Positions 1-7,933 of a stretch of DNA of 64,000 nt are shown one piece after another (position 1 is the first letter of the stretch; every line of letters starts with the position of its first letter). The stretch is from Neobacillus sp. CF12 (GTDB lineage: Bacteria > Bacillota > Bacilli > Bacillales > Cytobacillaceae). The stretch spans positions 614,501-678,500 of the forward strand of contig NZ_JAUCEU010000007.1 of the NCBI RefSeq assembly GCF_030348765.1. Reading direction: 5' to 3'. A program made the translations under genes and the position numbers. The notes beneath the pieces were generated by a model, which saw nothing but the letters and a program-made list of their open reading frames with translations, made no database searches and was not told the origin of the DNA.

Positions 1-1459
1 GCTCGTCAAAAATAAACAGCGTATGCGGGTTCCTTGTGTTCGCAAACAGTTCAGAAACTAAATGAACACATTGAAATTCACCCGTTGATAAGGTTTGTGT
101 CTTTCTTTCTAAAGTTAAATAACCAAGACCTAGTTTAATTAATAAGCTCAAACGTTTATGAGCGATATCTTCATTTGGCAACTCATCAATGATATCCTCA
201 ATCGAACGCTGAAAAATATCATCAATATCTTCGCTATATTTGGTAAGTTTTCGTTTAATATCAAGGAATGTCGCTACGGTTGAACGACTCGTAATCGATT
301 GGTTTCGGTCTTGTCCTACAATTACTAATTTGTCTTTTGGATAACGCTTAAGAAAATCCTTGGCGATACACTCATTGACTAACGTTGATTTACCACTTCC
401 AGACTCCCCCGTAAAAGTGACAAGTCTGTTTTTGGGGATTTGAATTTCAGCCATTTGAATATTACGGAAATAAAGGTCCTTAAAATGATAGTACTCTGTA
501 GGCGTTGTTGGATTTCGTTCCCAAATAATTGGTTTCGGACGTGGTGATTCTTCTACAATTTTCCCGCCATATTTCCCACTGCCAGGTCCAAAGAACAATT
601 GCTCATCACTGACATCGAGCACGGTATCAGAATGGTCGATCAGCCAAATTTGATTTTTAAAGCCTAGTTTTCTAATCTGTTCTAAGATTTTTAGCAGCGT
701 TTGGTGATCAAGACCCACGGAAATCTCATCAATGATAATGACGGTATTTTCACTTGCAGCCATGAACTCTGCCAGATAAAGTCGTGTTATTTCTCCACCC
801 GACAAAGTACCCATAATTCGATTTAAGGATAAATAACCAATGTTCATATTGATAATATTTTTGAGAATGTGAAGTTTTGCTTCACTAATATGTAATTCTT
901 CAGCCAATGAAAAAATAGTTTCAATGCTTAAGTTGTTGATATCTGAGATACTATGTGGTTGTTCAAAAAGGTCCATTTTATACTGTTCAACTTCTTGATT
1001 GTAGCGCCTACCCGTACATTTTGGACATTCGACATTTTTGGTCGTCCCACGTCCTTTACAATCTGGACACCAGCCTAATGCATTATTAAAGGAGAAAACT
1101 TCTGGTGAGAGATTAAATTTTTCAGCAAGAGTTACGCGAATCTCTTTAAAAACGCCCGTATGGGTTCCAATGGTCGAACGAGGATTGGATGAGATCGATG
1201 ATTTTCCAAGAAAAAGCACTAAAGGCATGTCTTCCATCTTGATGGCACTGAAATTCGTCTCCATGATATTCGGAAACAGATACTGATATTCAGCCTTTGG
1301 CAACAAAGAAACAAGACGCTTCTTGGATTCCTCCCCAATGGTTTGACAGAATGTGGTTTTACCTGATCCAGACAAACCTGCAATACCTAGTGATTGATTT
1401 ACTGGTATTGAGGCATCTAATTTGTTGATATTGTTGGCAATTAATGAATTAATTTTCAA
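1..1459 (-). CDS. UvrA-like ABC ATPase (partial, runs off left edge)
   Basis: The reverse strand is open from a TTG at 1459 to the window edge, about 486 codons. The TTG follows GGAGAGG by six bases. Visible in order are a Walker A (GLSGSGKTT, residues 28-36), a zinc-finger-like pair CPDC and CPKC near residues 125-150, an LSGGE signature, a Walker B (IIIDEISVGLD), and a second Walker A (GESGSGKST, near residue 350). Two ABC domains with UvrA-type zinc modules place it in the UvrA family. The very short spacing between Walker A and the zinc module suggests a UvrA paralogue of the antibiotic self-resistance or DrrC type rather than housekeeping UvrA. The C-terminus lies outside the window. Family assignment is firm; specific role is unknown. 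Confidence 0.85.
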   Translation of the reverse strand, partial: MKINSLIANNINKLDASIPVNQSLGIAGLSGSGKTTFCQTIGEESKKRLVSLLPKAEYQYLFPNIMETNFSAIKMEDMPLVLFLGKSSISSNPRSTIGTHTGVFKEIRVTLAEKFNLSPEVFSFNNALGWCPDCKGRGTTKNVECPKCTGRRYNQEVEQYKMDLFEQPHSISDINNLSIETIFSLAEELHISEAKLHILKNIINMNIGYLSLNRIMGTLSGGEITRLYLAEFMAASENTVIIIDEISVGLDHQTLLKILEQIRKLGFKNQIWLIDHSDTVLDVSDEQLFFGPGSGKYGGKIVEESPRPKPIIWERNPTTPTEYYHFKDLYFRNIQMAEIQIPKNRLVTFTGESGSGKSTLVNECIAKDFLKRYPKDKLVIVGQDRNQSITSRSTVATFLDIKRKLTKYSEDIDDIFQRSIEDIIDELPNEDIAHKRLSLLIKLGLGYLTLERKTQTLSTGEFQCVHLVSELFANTRNPHTLFIFDE

Positions 1460-1561
1460 TGGATATCCTCTCCACTCTCTCAATTTCATGATTAATAATA
1501 GCATAACTACAAGTTAATACGGTAGTTATAGTAAAAACGTTTACAAATCCTTATTGCAAAC

Positions 1562-1606
1562 GGTGCCTGTCACCGCTCGTGGACACTGTCCACCCGAGGC
1601 GGACAG
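1562..1606. repeat. Short double-hairpin repeat, copy 1
   Basis: This stretch holds two adjacent small palindromes, GGTG-cctgt-CACC and GTGGACA-c-TGTCCAC, followed by a GGACAG tail. A near-identical copy lies at 10552-10595, in the same position relative to the following terminator and small gene. Similar short elements are dispersed in Bacillus genomes as far as I recall; function unknown. Confidence 0.7.
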
Positions 1607-1621
1607 TTTGACTAAATGAAG

Positions 1622-1665
1622 AAAGACAAAAGGCATCTGAATGAGTTCAGATGCCTTTTGTCTTT
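1622..1665 (-). terminator. Terminator hairpin after the small membrane-protein gene
   Basis: A perfect 20-bp stem (AAAGACAAAAGGCATCTGAA and its complement) closes on a 4-base loop, 30 bases downstream of the stop at 1695. The paralogous module has the same structure at 10611-10650. Confidence 0.75.
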
Positions 1666-1694
1666 AATTTTCTATTGGTTTTAGCTTTGTATTG

Positions 1695-1865
1695 TTAGAC
1701 TGCTTGTTTTGTAAGTTTTGTATGGTTTACTGCGATGTTTTTAAGTTGAGCATCTAGCTCAGCTAAGTCAGCTTGATCTTTTTCTTTAAGACGGTCAAAA
1801 ATCACAACGGTAATATAATAGGAACCTATAAAATAACTGATACACATCAACCAAGTAAGAAACAT
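1695..1865 (-). CDS. Small single-span membrane protein, 56 aa (copy 1)
   Basis: The frame encodes 56 residues starting MFLTWLMCISYF. It has one hydrophobic segment (about residues 2-25) and a charged helical tail (DRLKEKDQADLAELDAQLKN). An A/G-rich region, AAAGGGGGAAAT, precedes the ATG. A near-identical paralogue lies at 10706-10876, differing mainly in the last 15 residues; conservation in two diverged modules is good evidence that it is translated. It is divergent from the MerR-like gene at 2119. I recognise no family. A possible Fnr-type site lies about 42 bases upstream of a plausible start of transcription. Confidence 0.75.
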   Translation of the reverse strand: MFLTWLMCISYFIGSYYITVVIFDRLKEKDQADLAELDAQLKNIAVNHTKLTKQAV

Positions 1866-1925
1866 TTAATTTCCCCCTTTGTTATTATCTTAATGTTATT
1901 TTAAGGGATTCATCCCCCCTTCTGA

Positions 1926-1941
1926 TGTGATATACATCACG
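1926..1941 (-). promoter_or_regulatory. Fnr/Crp-like palindrome upstream of the small membrane-protein gene
   Basis: TGTGA-TATACA-TCACG differs by one base from the Fnr consensus TGTGA-N6-TCACA. On the minus strand a TAAAAT -10 candidate lies at 1903-1898. That predicts a start near 1891 with the palindrome centred near -42, the class II activator position. The equivalent stretch at 10935-10950 is degraded. Confidence 0.45.
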
Positions 1942-2118
1942 AAAAGTGATATTGAAGAGAATATTTTTACACTAGATGTTTCAAAGATTTAACAGTCTAA
2001 TTACAAATTGTTAACCATCTGTTGGTTCGACAAATTCTTAACTATCACTTGTTATAATAACCTTATCTACATATTTCCTAAATATTCGTAAATTGATAGT
2101 AATAGAGGAGGCATTGTT

Positions 2119-2673
2119 ATGACGGAAATATATTCCCCTAGTCATGTACAAGATTTGCTTGGCATTGATAGCAATACATTACGAAAATATGCCACTCTGT
2201 TAGAAGGACACGGGTATCCTATTCACCGCAATAGTAGAGGACATAGGGGCTATTTTGAAAAGGATATTAACACGCTACGCAAATTCATAGATTTTAGCAA
2301 TCAAGAGGGAATGACGTTGGAACTTTCAGCCCAAGCCATAATGACATTGATTTTTGAAGAAAATAAAACAAACACCGTAACAGAAGTAAACCAGATACTA
2401 TCTGCACCAGACAAGCGAACGTCAGTGAGTGGTGATTTTGATGAACTGATCGAACGGATAGAAAACTTAGAACGAATCAACTTGGATTTGATCAAATTAC
2501 TTAAGGAGAAAGCGGTACGGGAAGCTTATCTAGAAGATAAGATGAACCAAATCTTAAAGTATATTGAACGAACGGAGCAACTGTTGGAGGAACGAAGTCA
2601 AGTGATGTTGGAAGAAACAAGAAAGCAGATTGCTGCTGCACAGCAAAGGAAATGGTGGCAATGGTGGAAATAA
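2119..2673 (+). CDS. MerR-like DNA-binding protein with coiled coil and Trp-rich tail (DUF3967 type), copy 1
   Basis: The 184-residue protein has an N-terminal MerR-type winged helix (YSPSHVQDLLGIDSNTLRKY, residues 5-24, then a GHRGYFEKDINTLRKF wing). A variable linker is followed by a heptad-rich coiled coil (about residues 112-175) and the tail RKWWQWWK. This matches the RacA-like/DUF3967 layout found on Bacillus chromosomes and plasmids. AGAGGAGG precedes the ATG by seven bases. The paralogue at 11179-11733 keeps both ends and diverges in the linker. DNA binding follows from the fold; targets and partner are unknown. Unlike classical MerR regulators it has no visible effector-binding domain. 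Confidence 0.85.
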   Translation: MTEIYSPSHVQDLLGIDSNTLRKYATLLEGHGYPIHRNSRGHRGYFEKDINTLRKFIDFSNQEGMTLELSAQAIMTLIFEENKTNTVTEVNQILSAPDKRTSVSGDFDELIERIENLERINLDLIKLLKEKAVREAYLEDKMNQILKYIERTEQLLEERSQVMLEETRKQIAAAQQRKWWQWWK

Positions 2674-2681
2674 AAAACAAA

Positions 2682-2711
2682 AAAACGTCATTCTTTATAG
2701 AATGGCGTTTT
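2682..2711. terminator. Bidirectional terminator between MerR-like and patatin genes
   Basis: A 13-bp stem (AAAACGTCATTCT / AGAATGGCGTTTT, one G.T pair) with a 4-base loop is flanked by A-runs and T-runs. It serves both convergent genes. The last codons and stop of the patatin gene lie inside it. Confidence 0.8.
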
Positions 2712-3623
2712 CTTTATTCTTTGTAATCTATTGACCTTATGTTGTTCAAAGTCCCACACCGATAAAAACTTCTTTGTGGACGTATAGCCTGAATGATAGA
2801 GAAAATCAATTTCATCTTTAGTTAGTTCAAAATTAGTAGCATTAATGTCCCCTGTCGGGATTTTAATTGTGCGCTCTAGCGTATCTTCGTTCATATGTCG
2901 TAGATCATGGGCTTGAAGCATCGTTTTAAATATATTTTTGAAAAGATGCAGCGGCGTTGGTATTACTGGGTCTATACTAACTTCGTCTTTTACAAAACGG
3001 AAGCCGAACGTTGGAAACCTAGGGTTTTGCGTATCAAAAATCCAAATTGGGAAGTTACTCAGCAAACCGCCATCTAATATGTAGGATTTATTATGATCTT
3101 TTGATTTCCAAATAACCGGACGGAAGAAAAATGGGATTGATGCACTCATCATTACAGCGGTTGAAACCTTCAAATCTGCAGGAGTCATTCTATAGCGCTC
3201 TAAATCATCCGGCAAAATAAGCATTTGGCCATTCGAAACATCAGATGCGATAATCTTTAACTTTCCATCTGGAAGATCTGCAAATGTTTTAATCCCTTTT
3301 TTTAAAAGAAGTGAATCGACCCAGGCTTCCAAATAATCATTTTTATATATACCAAGATTAAACAGTAGTTCAAGTAAACTGCCGACAATGGGCATTCGGT
3401 TCATGACAGTCCTGCCTCGAAGTTTTGAAAAATCTAGTTCACTCAGAAGCTTTCTAATTTCATAGCTTTTATAGCCGCTTGCCAAAAGAGCAGCGATTAC
3501 GGCTCCTGCAGAGGTTCCAGCTATTCTTTGCCATTCTATCTTTTCCTCTTCCATTGCTTGAATGGCTCCTACAAAAGCAATTCCCCTTGCTCCACCACCT
3601 TCAAAAACAGCATCTGCCTTCAA
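2688..3623 (-). CDS. Patatin-like phospholipase / lipid acyl hydrolase
   Basis: The 311-residue protein carries the patatin set: an oxyanion-hole glycine stretch GGGARG (residues 9-14), the nucleophile elbow GTSAG (residues 37-41, Ser39) and a DGG dyad motif near residue 186. It would hydrolyse acyl ester bonds in phospholipids or related lipids through a Ser-Asp dyad. There is no signal peptide, so a cytoplasmic or membrane-peripheral enzyme is expected. The last eight codons and the stop are embedded in the shared terminator hairpin. The following gene at 3720 is also on the minus strand but 96 bases away, so joint transcription is uncertain. Confidence 0.9.
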   Translation of the reverse strand: MKADAVFEGGGARGIAFVGAIQAMEEEKIEWQRIAGTSAGAVIAALLASGYKSYEIRKLLSELDFSKLRGRTVMNRMPIVGSLLELLFNLGIYKNDYLEAWVDSLLLKKGIKTFADLPDGKLKIIASDVSNGQMLILPDDLERYRMTPADLKVSTAVMMSASIPFFFRPVIWKSKDHNKSYILDGGLLSNFPIWIFDTQNPRFPTFGFRFVKDEVSIDPVIPTPLHLFKNIFKTMLQAHDLRHMNEDTLERTIKIPTGDINATNFELTKDEIDFLYHSGYTSTKKFLSVWDFEQHKVNRLQRIKKTPFYKE

Positions 3624-3719
3624 CTATTTACACCTCACATTACGTGACTTAAATTTTAAAATACTATATTCCTTCTTGATCACTTTAGATAAAGTTTTCA
3701 TCACGGAGTAAAATGATCA

Positions 3720-4154
3720 TTATATATTTGTTAGTTGACCATGTACTAGGTCTCTATCTAATTCACGTACTTGATCATATGAGTGTAACAATTGTTCAGG
3801 CACCAATGTCCTCCCATACACCCAAGCATTCGTTTCTATTTCCATTCTAAGCTTTGCTATTTCGTGGTCTTCACCGTACTTTAAGGTCCTCAAATCATGT
3901 TTGTTTTTCTTAAAATCGATATAATATCCAATCACATGATAAAGAATAATTTTAACAACGTTTTCATCTGTCTCTTTCATTCTAATTTTATTTATATAAC
4001 CGTTAACTTGAAGATAATTAAATTTTATCGTGTTTGTCGAAACGTTATAGCTCATAGGTACTTTGAGTTTATTGTTAATTTCATAGTTAATACCTAATTT
4101 GTGTTGATCTAAAGTTTCTTCAATGATTTTCTCAATATTCCTGATATAAAGCAT
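3720..4154 (-). CDS. Hypothetical protein, 144 aa
   Basis: The protein starts at an ATG behind AGGGAAGTG and has no signal peptide or membrane span. A central IILYHVIGYYIDF segment (residues 70-82) faintly resembles the active helix of small zinc metalloproteases, but the HExxH glutamate is absent, so I do not assign that function. The C-terminal half is charged and helical. It lies between the patatin gene and the terminator of the TOMM operon. Unknown function. Confidence 0.65.
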   Translation of the reverse strand: MLYIRNIEKIIEETLDQHKLGINYEINNKLKVPMSYNVSTNTIKFNYLQVNGYINKIRMKETDENVVKIILYHVIGYYIDFKKNKHDLRTLKYGEDHEIAKLRMEIETNAWVYGRTLVPEQLLHSYDQVRELDRDLVHGQLTNI

Positions 4155-4341
4155 TATTCTTACACTTCCCTTTTGCTCTCAATATACGTTTTCTATCATC
4201 TGAATACTCTTCTATTTTACAAATATGAATGAAAACTATAAAGCTATAATACCAAAAATTAATAATCACATAATAAAACAAATCTAGATACCTATTTAGT
4301 CACTGACGGATTGGGCAAATATCCCCATGCATAAAAAAACG

Positions 4342-4382
4342 TCCTGCACCTTGGATGAACATTCATCTACATCGGTGCAGGA
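4342..4382 (-). terminator. Terminator of the TOMM operon
   Basis: A 9-bp stem TCCTGCACC / GGTGCAGGA with an internal GATGAA/TTCATC pairing lies just after the stop of the dehydrogenase gene. On the minus strand it is followed by CGTTTTTTT. Confidence 0.85.
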
Positions 4383-4388
4383 AAGCTA

Positions 4389-5963
4389 TTAACTAAACAA
4401 ACCTCCCATTAACCAAGGTCGAGGTCGATAGGGACCGATCGGAATTTGGATTAAGCTGGTTTTTCCTTGTGGGTCCATCTGGTAAAGTTCATCACACAGG
4501 TTGGAATCATAGCCAAGGAGCGGGTGCCCCCCCATTCCGCTGGCTGCTGCCAATAAGAGTAAACGTTGCACGAGCATACCAGCCTCCATTTGTTGGATGC
4601 GATATCCTCTGTATCCCAGTGTATTTTTATAGTAATCCTTAACTCCTGTTACATGTACGCAAATTGGCACTTGGAGTAGATTCACATTATTTAAGGACAT
4701 ACCTGATTGCAGTAGGAGTCGATGATCTCCGAGATAGACCTCCTGTAAAACATGAGAAGTGCTATCATATTGATACGCACCATTAGGAATTCCTTCAACA
4801 TTATACAAACAGACATTCAGTGACACACGAGGCTTATGATTCTGATGGACAACATCCAAATCATTTCGATACAAAAAGGAATCCGTTGCCTCGTGTAGCA
4901 GATTTGCCAGTTCGACTTGACTTACCTTTCCCAAAATGAAATCCATATCTGGAGAAAATCGCTTTCGACAAACAGATCCTAGATCATACGATAACCTCTC
5001 CGCATGTGGCAGAGCTATCGATTGACCCTTATAATTTCGATTCTCATTTGCCTCGATCAACTGAAACGATGTTGTAGAATCCAGCATGGACGCTTTATTT
5101 ACCTTGAGTAACGTCGGGTAATCTTTAACCCTTTGAGACCTGACATAGTGATTAGGCTGAATCTGTGGCAACTCTCGGCACAACTCATCTGCAGTAACCA
5201 TTCTGTCTACTTCTCTCCCATTGGCAGACCAAATGGTAGGTTCCACCGACATAGGGATCACTGAATACACACTCTCTTCTCGTTCAGATAATCCAAGCAA
5301 ATGATTTATGGCCTGATCAAGAAATTGGAAGTACACCCCTGATTCAATGCCGAACCGTTTTGATACTTCCAATAACTGTCCCATCAACACACCTGCATCC
5401 AATCCCTGTAGACGGTAGGAAAAGTTATTGTATTTGAAAAAATTTTTCCAAAACATCGTCGATATAAAAACAGTGCCAAAACATGATGAAACGTCACAAC
5501 GATTTCCAAGTGCCTTCGCAATATAAGAATCATGGTTTCCTTCTCGCAGCAGTATTAGGCGGTGGTGTGCTACATCATAATGGTACACTCCAACTGGCAG
5601 GTCCTCGATTTTCAAATATACGTATAATTCGTTTGGGTACAAAGCTCCACCAGAAGGAGCAAACCTCCTGCACGACTGCATGACCTCTAAATGGTCTGTA
5701 GAATCCAAACTAAAGACAGATTGGCTAAATTGTGTAAGGCCGTAAACATACCAAAGAAAATGGCCGATTTTATGCAGGTCAGGCAAGAAGGAGTGTTTCA
5801 GTCCTTCAAGTGTCAGTGGTACATCTAGAGTTAATGGGACCGCAGGCAATCCGCGGTATAGTTTATAAGGAAGTGGATTATCTTCCCAATCCACTTCCCA
5901 ATTTGGGATGCTTGCCTTCTCAATATCAAAATGTAAATGGTGCAAAAACTCATCTAGACTCAT
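4389..5963 (-). CDS. SagB-type TOMM dehydrogenase with two nitroreductase-fold halves
   Basis: The 524-residue protein belongs to the SagB/ThcOx flavin-dependent family that oxidises azolines to thiazoles and oxazoles. Two related nitroreductase-like halves are visible. The first (about residues 45-245) contains RRFAPSGGALYPNELYVYL. The second (about 325-515) contains RKRFSPDMDFILGKVSQ, LAAASGMGGHP and a closing IPIGPYRPRP. The double arrangement is known for Bacillus members. It is the last gene of the precursor-E1-YcaO-SagB operon, 23 bases after the YcaO gene, with AGGAGG before its ATG. It likely acts on the FMN-bound cyclised peptide in the cytoplasm. Confidence 0.92.
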   Translation of the reverse strand: MSLDEFLHHLHFDIEKASIPNWEVDWEDNPLPYKLYRGLPAVPLTLDVPLTLEGLKHSFLPDLHKIGHFLWYVYGLTQFSQSVFSLDSTDHLEVMQSCRRFAPSGGALYPNELYVYLKIEDLPVGVYHYDVAHHRLILLREGNHDSYIAKALGNRCDVSSCFGTVFISTMFWKNFFKYNNFSYRLQGLDAGVLMGQLLEVSKRFGIESGVYFQFLDQAINHLLGLSEREESVYSVIPMSVEPTIWSANGREVDRMVTADELCRELPQIQPNHYVRSQRVKDYPTLLKVNKASMLDSTTSFQLIEANENRNYKGQSIALPHAERLSYDLGSVCRKRFSPDMDFILGKVSQVELANLLHEATDSFLYRNDLDVVHQNHKPRVSLNVCLYNVEGIPNGAYQYDSTSHVLQEVYLGDHRLLLQSGMSLNNVNLLQVPICVHVTGVKDYYKNTLGYRGYRIQQMEAGMLVQRLLLLAAASGMGGHPLLGYDSNLCDELYQMDPQGKTSLIQIPIGPYRPRPWLMGGLFS

Positions 5964-5986
5964 ACTCTATCCTCCTAGTGATGCGC

Positions 5987-7933
5987 TTATGGAAACGGAT
6001 GAGGATGTGGATTAAGCTGTTCGGCTGTCAGCGGTTCATTTGTATATCCAAGTTCCATAGGTACCCTGAGCACCCTCTCCAGCCCTGTTACTCGGGTAAG
6101 GTGATGTCCAAATGTCATCGGCAGCATCCCCGGAATTAGCACTTTTACACAATACAGTCCGTTTCGGGCCGTTTCCGGTGTCGTCTGATCAACCACAATG
6201 ACATCGAGATTTAATTGGCGAAACACTTGAACTATATCCTGAAGATCATCGGTAAGATCTAAATGTGATGAGTTCCACTTGAATTCCTCGTTAAATGATT
6301 GCAATGGACGATGATCGTCCAGCAAAAACTGCAGGCGCTCTTCTGCTTGCTGCAAACCGTACAGCATTCCATGATCATCCATTTGTTGCACCAAGGAAGA
6401 ATCTTGCAACATCCGTACATACTCCTCATGGTTCGACTCTAATTTCTCATCCAATGACAGCATCATTCCAGCTAACTCGTGAACCGCCGTTTTCACTGCC
6501 CGAACTGGATCCAAATGAGATCCGGCCGCACAGATAAGATTCATCCCTTTTTCCTTTCTGTTTTTTGCTATGGCTAAAATACTTGGAATTCCGTGCTCCA
6601 TCGTAGAGTTATATAAATATAAATCATATTCCGCGACCGCACGCATCCGTTCAATCATTAACTGAAGCTCTTGGTCTTCAATGGAGGTTGGGTCTAGACG
6701 CGGGAGGGGCAACTGTGCGTACCAAGTCATCAGGAACGAATCACGCTCCACCACTTCCAAAATACCGTAGAAAATGGCCTCTTCTAGACTTCCGCCCAAC
6801 GCGCATCCATTGGAAGTTTCATAGACAAATCCTCGTGATCCGCAGCCCAAACTATAATAGGCAAGCAGTTCTGGAACCAGAATCGGACGCTCTTGCAAAA
6901 ACGAATATCCCCATACCCAATCAATCGGGCGATCTGGATCAAATTCTGTAAATGGAAAACCAGGTCTATCATACTGTTCTTTTGCGTGTACACCTACCTC
7001 GATCGGATTGAGGGCTTGATTTTTCAAATGGTTATAACTGTCATGAACCACTGTCCGTTTTCCGCGTGGCTCAAGTCCACAGTACCGCTCCAACCCTTCC
7101 AAAATGGCCGTTAACTCACTTACTGCGAATGAGTTAGTACGGCCGGCTGTTCGCTCGTCCCCCTCGAACAAAGGCAAATTGACACTTACATCAGCAAATG
7201 TGTGTACGAGATTAACCATTTTATCATTCAAAAGGCCAGTTCGATGATCAAGATAGTCTTTAACGAGAACGTTATTCAGGTCATCTAACGATCGACTGCG
7301 ATAACTGTCGCTGGTAACCTTCGGACTTTGCTGCAGAGAAATTCGAGCCAACGCTGGTGAATCGTCAGGTAATGGACTACAAACCTGACACAAGGGGACG
7401 GGCAGAAACCTGTGCCAGGAACTCTTCAATGTTTTCAGATTGATAAAACATACCTTTCCTTCAGATTGAGCCTGATCACCTTGGATAATTCTTTGGACCT
7501 CCGCCACGACCAGGTGAGCCAAGTGTAAAAGACCCGTACGTGTTGCCCAAGCTTCCTGCTGCATTTCTCCTGTTAACTCCAACCTCTTTTGTATTTCCCA
7601 CATCTCTTTCCGGTCGTGTCCTGTCATAAGACGCCTCATATCCATACATTGTGAACACCCTGGTGTATCCGGTCGAACAAGTGGTCCTATTACGCCCTCT
7701 CCAAAAGAAACAAAACCTCTCAGCCAGGGAGTATTCGTTCGATGAAATACCTCTTCTGCTTTTTGATGAACAGAGGGATTCCATGCATCATGTAAAACCA
7801 ATGCCAAATCAATACTGCCGGGTACGATTGCCCCGAAATCGGTTTGCCGAAATACCATGTAATGAGATGAAAGTTCTTCACACATGTGGTCTGCCAGCAG
7901 CCCTTCTCCTACAACCAACATGACAGCACTCAC
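5987..7933 (-). CDS. YcaO cyclodehydratase (TOMM, SagD type)
   Basis: The 648-residue protein would use ATP to activate backbone amides of the precursor so that Cys and Ser side chains cyclise. Residues 1-190 form an Ocin-ThiF-like domain with a CSQC motif and a later CQVC pair, a likely zinc site. The YcaO domain follows (about 240-648) with ILEGLERYCG and ILEVVERDSF, typical nucleotide-binding motifs. It ends PHPHPFP, the proline-rich C-terminus known to be important in YcaO enzymes. The start is GTG and overlaps the stop of the upstream gene by four bases (GTGA), indicating translational coupling; GGAGGG lies five bases before it. Confidence 0.93.
   Translation of the reverse strand: MSAVMLVVGEGLLADHMCEELSSHYMVFRQTDFGAIVPGSIDLALVLHDAWNPSVHQKAEEVFHRTNTPWLRGFVSFGEGVIGPLVRPDTPGCSQCMDMRRLMTGHDRKEMWEIQKRLELTGEMQQEAWATRTGLLHLAHLVVAEVQRIIQGDQAQSEGKVCFINLKTLKSSWHRFLPVPLCQVCSPLPDDSPALARISLQQSPKVTSDSYRSRSLDDLNNVLVKDYLDHRTGLLNDKMVNLVHTFADVSVNLPLFEGDERTAGRTNSFAVSELTAILEGLERYCGLEPRGKRTVVHDSYNHLKNQALNPIEVGVHAKEQYDRPGFPFTEFDPDRPIDWVWGYSFLQERPILVPELLAYYSLGCGSRGFVYETSNGCALGGSLEEAIFYGILEVVERDSFLMTWYAQLPLPRLDPTSIEDQELQLMIERMRAVAEYDLYLYNSTMEHGIPSILAIAKNRKEKGMNLICAAGSHLDPVRAVKTAVHELAGMMLSLDEKLESNHEEYVRMLQDSSLVQQMDDHGMLYGLQQAEERLQFLLDDHRPLQSFNEEFKWNSSHLDLTDDLQDIVQVFRQLNLDVIVVDQTTPETARNGLYCVKVLIPGMLPMTFGHHLTRVTGLERVLRVPMELGYTNEPLTAEQLNPHPHPFP

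Noticed and set aside
3780..4154. Zinc metalloprotease of the ImmA/IrrE kind
   Set aside because: YHVIGYYIDF resembles the helix but lacks the HExxH glutamate and second histidine in place.
6688..7114. Several 60-100 codon frames antisense to the YcaO, SagB and E1-like genes
   Set aside because: None has a convincing ribosome site or protein-like composition; all are explained as shadows of the long coding frames.
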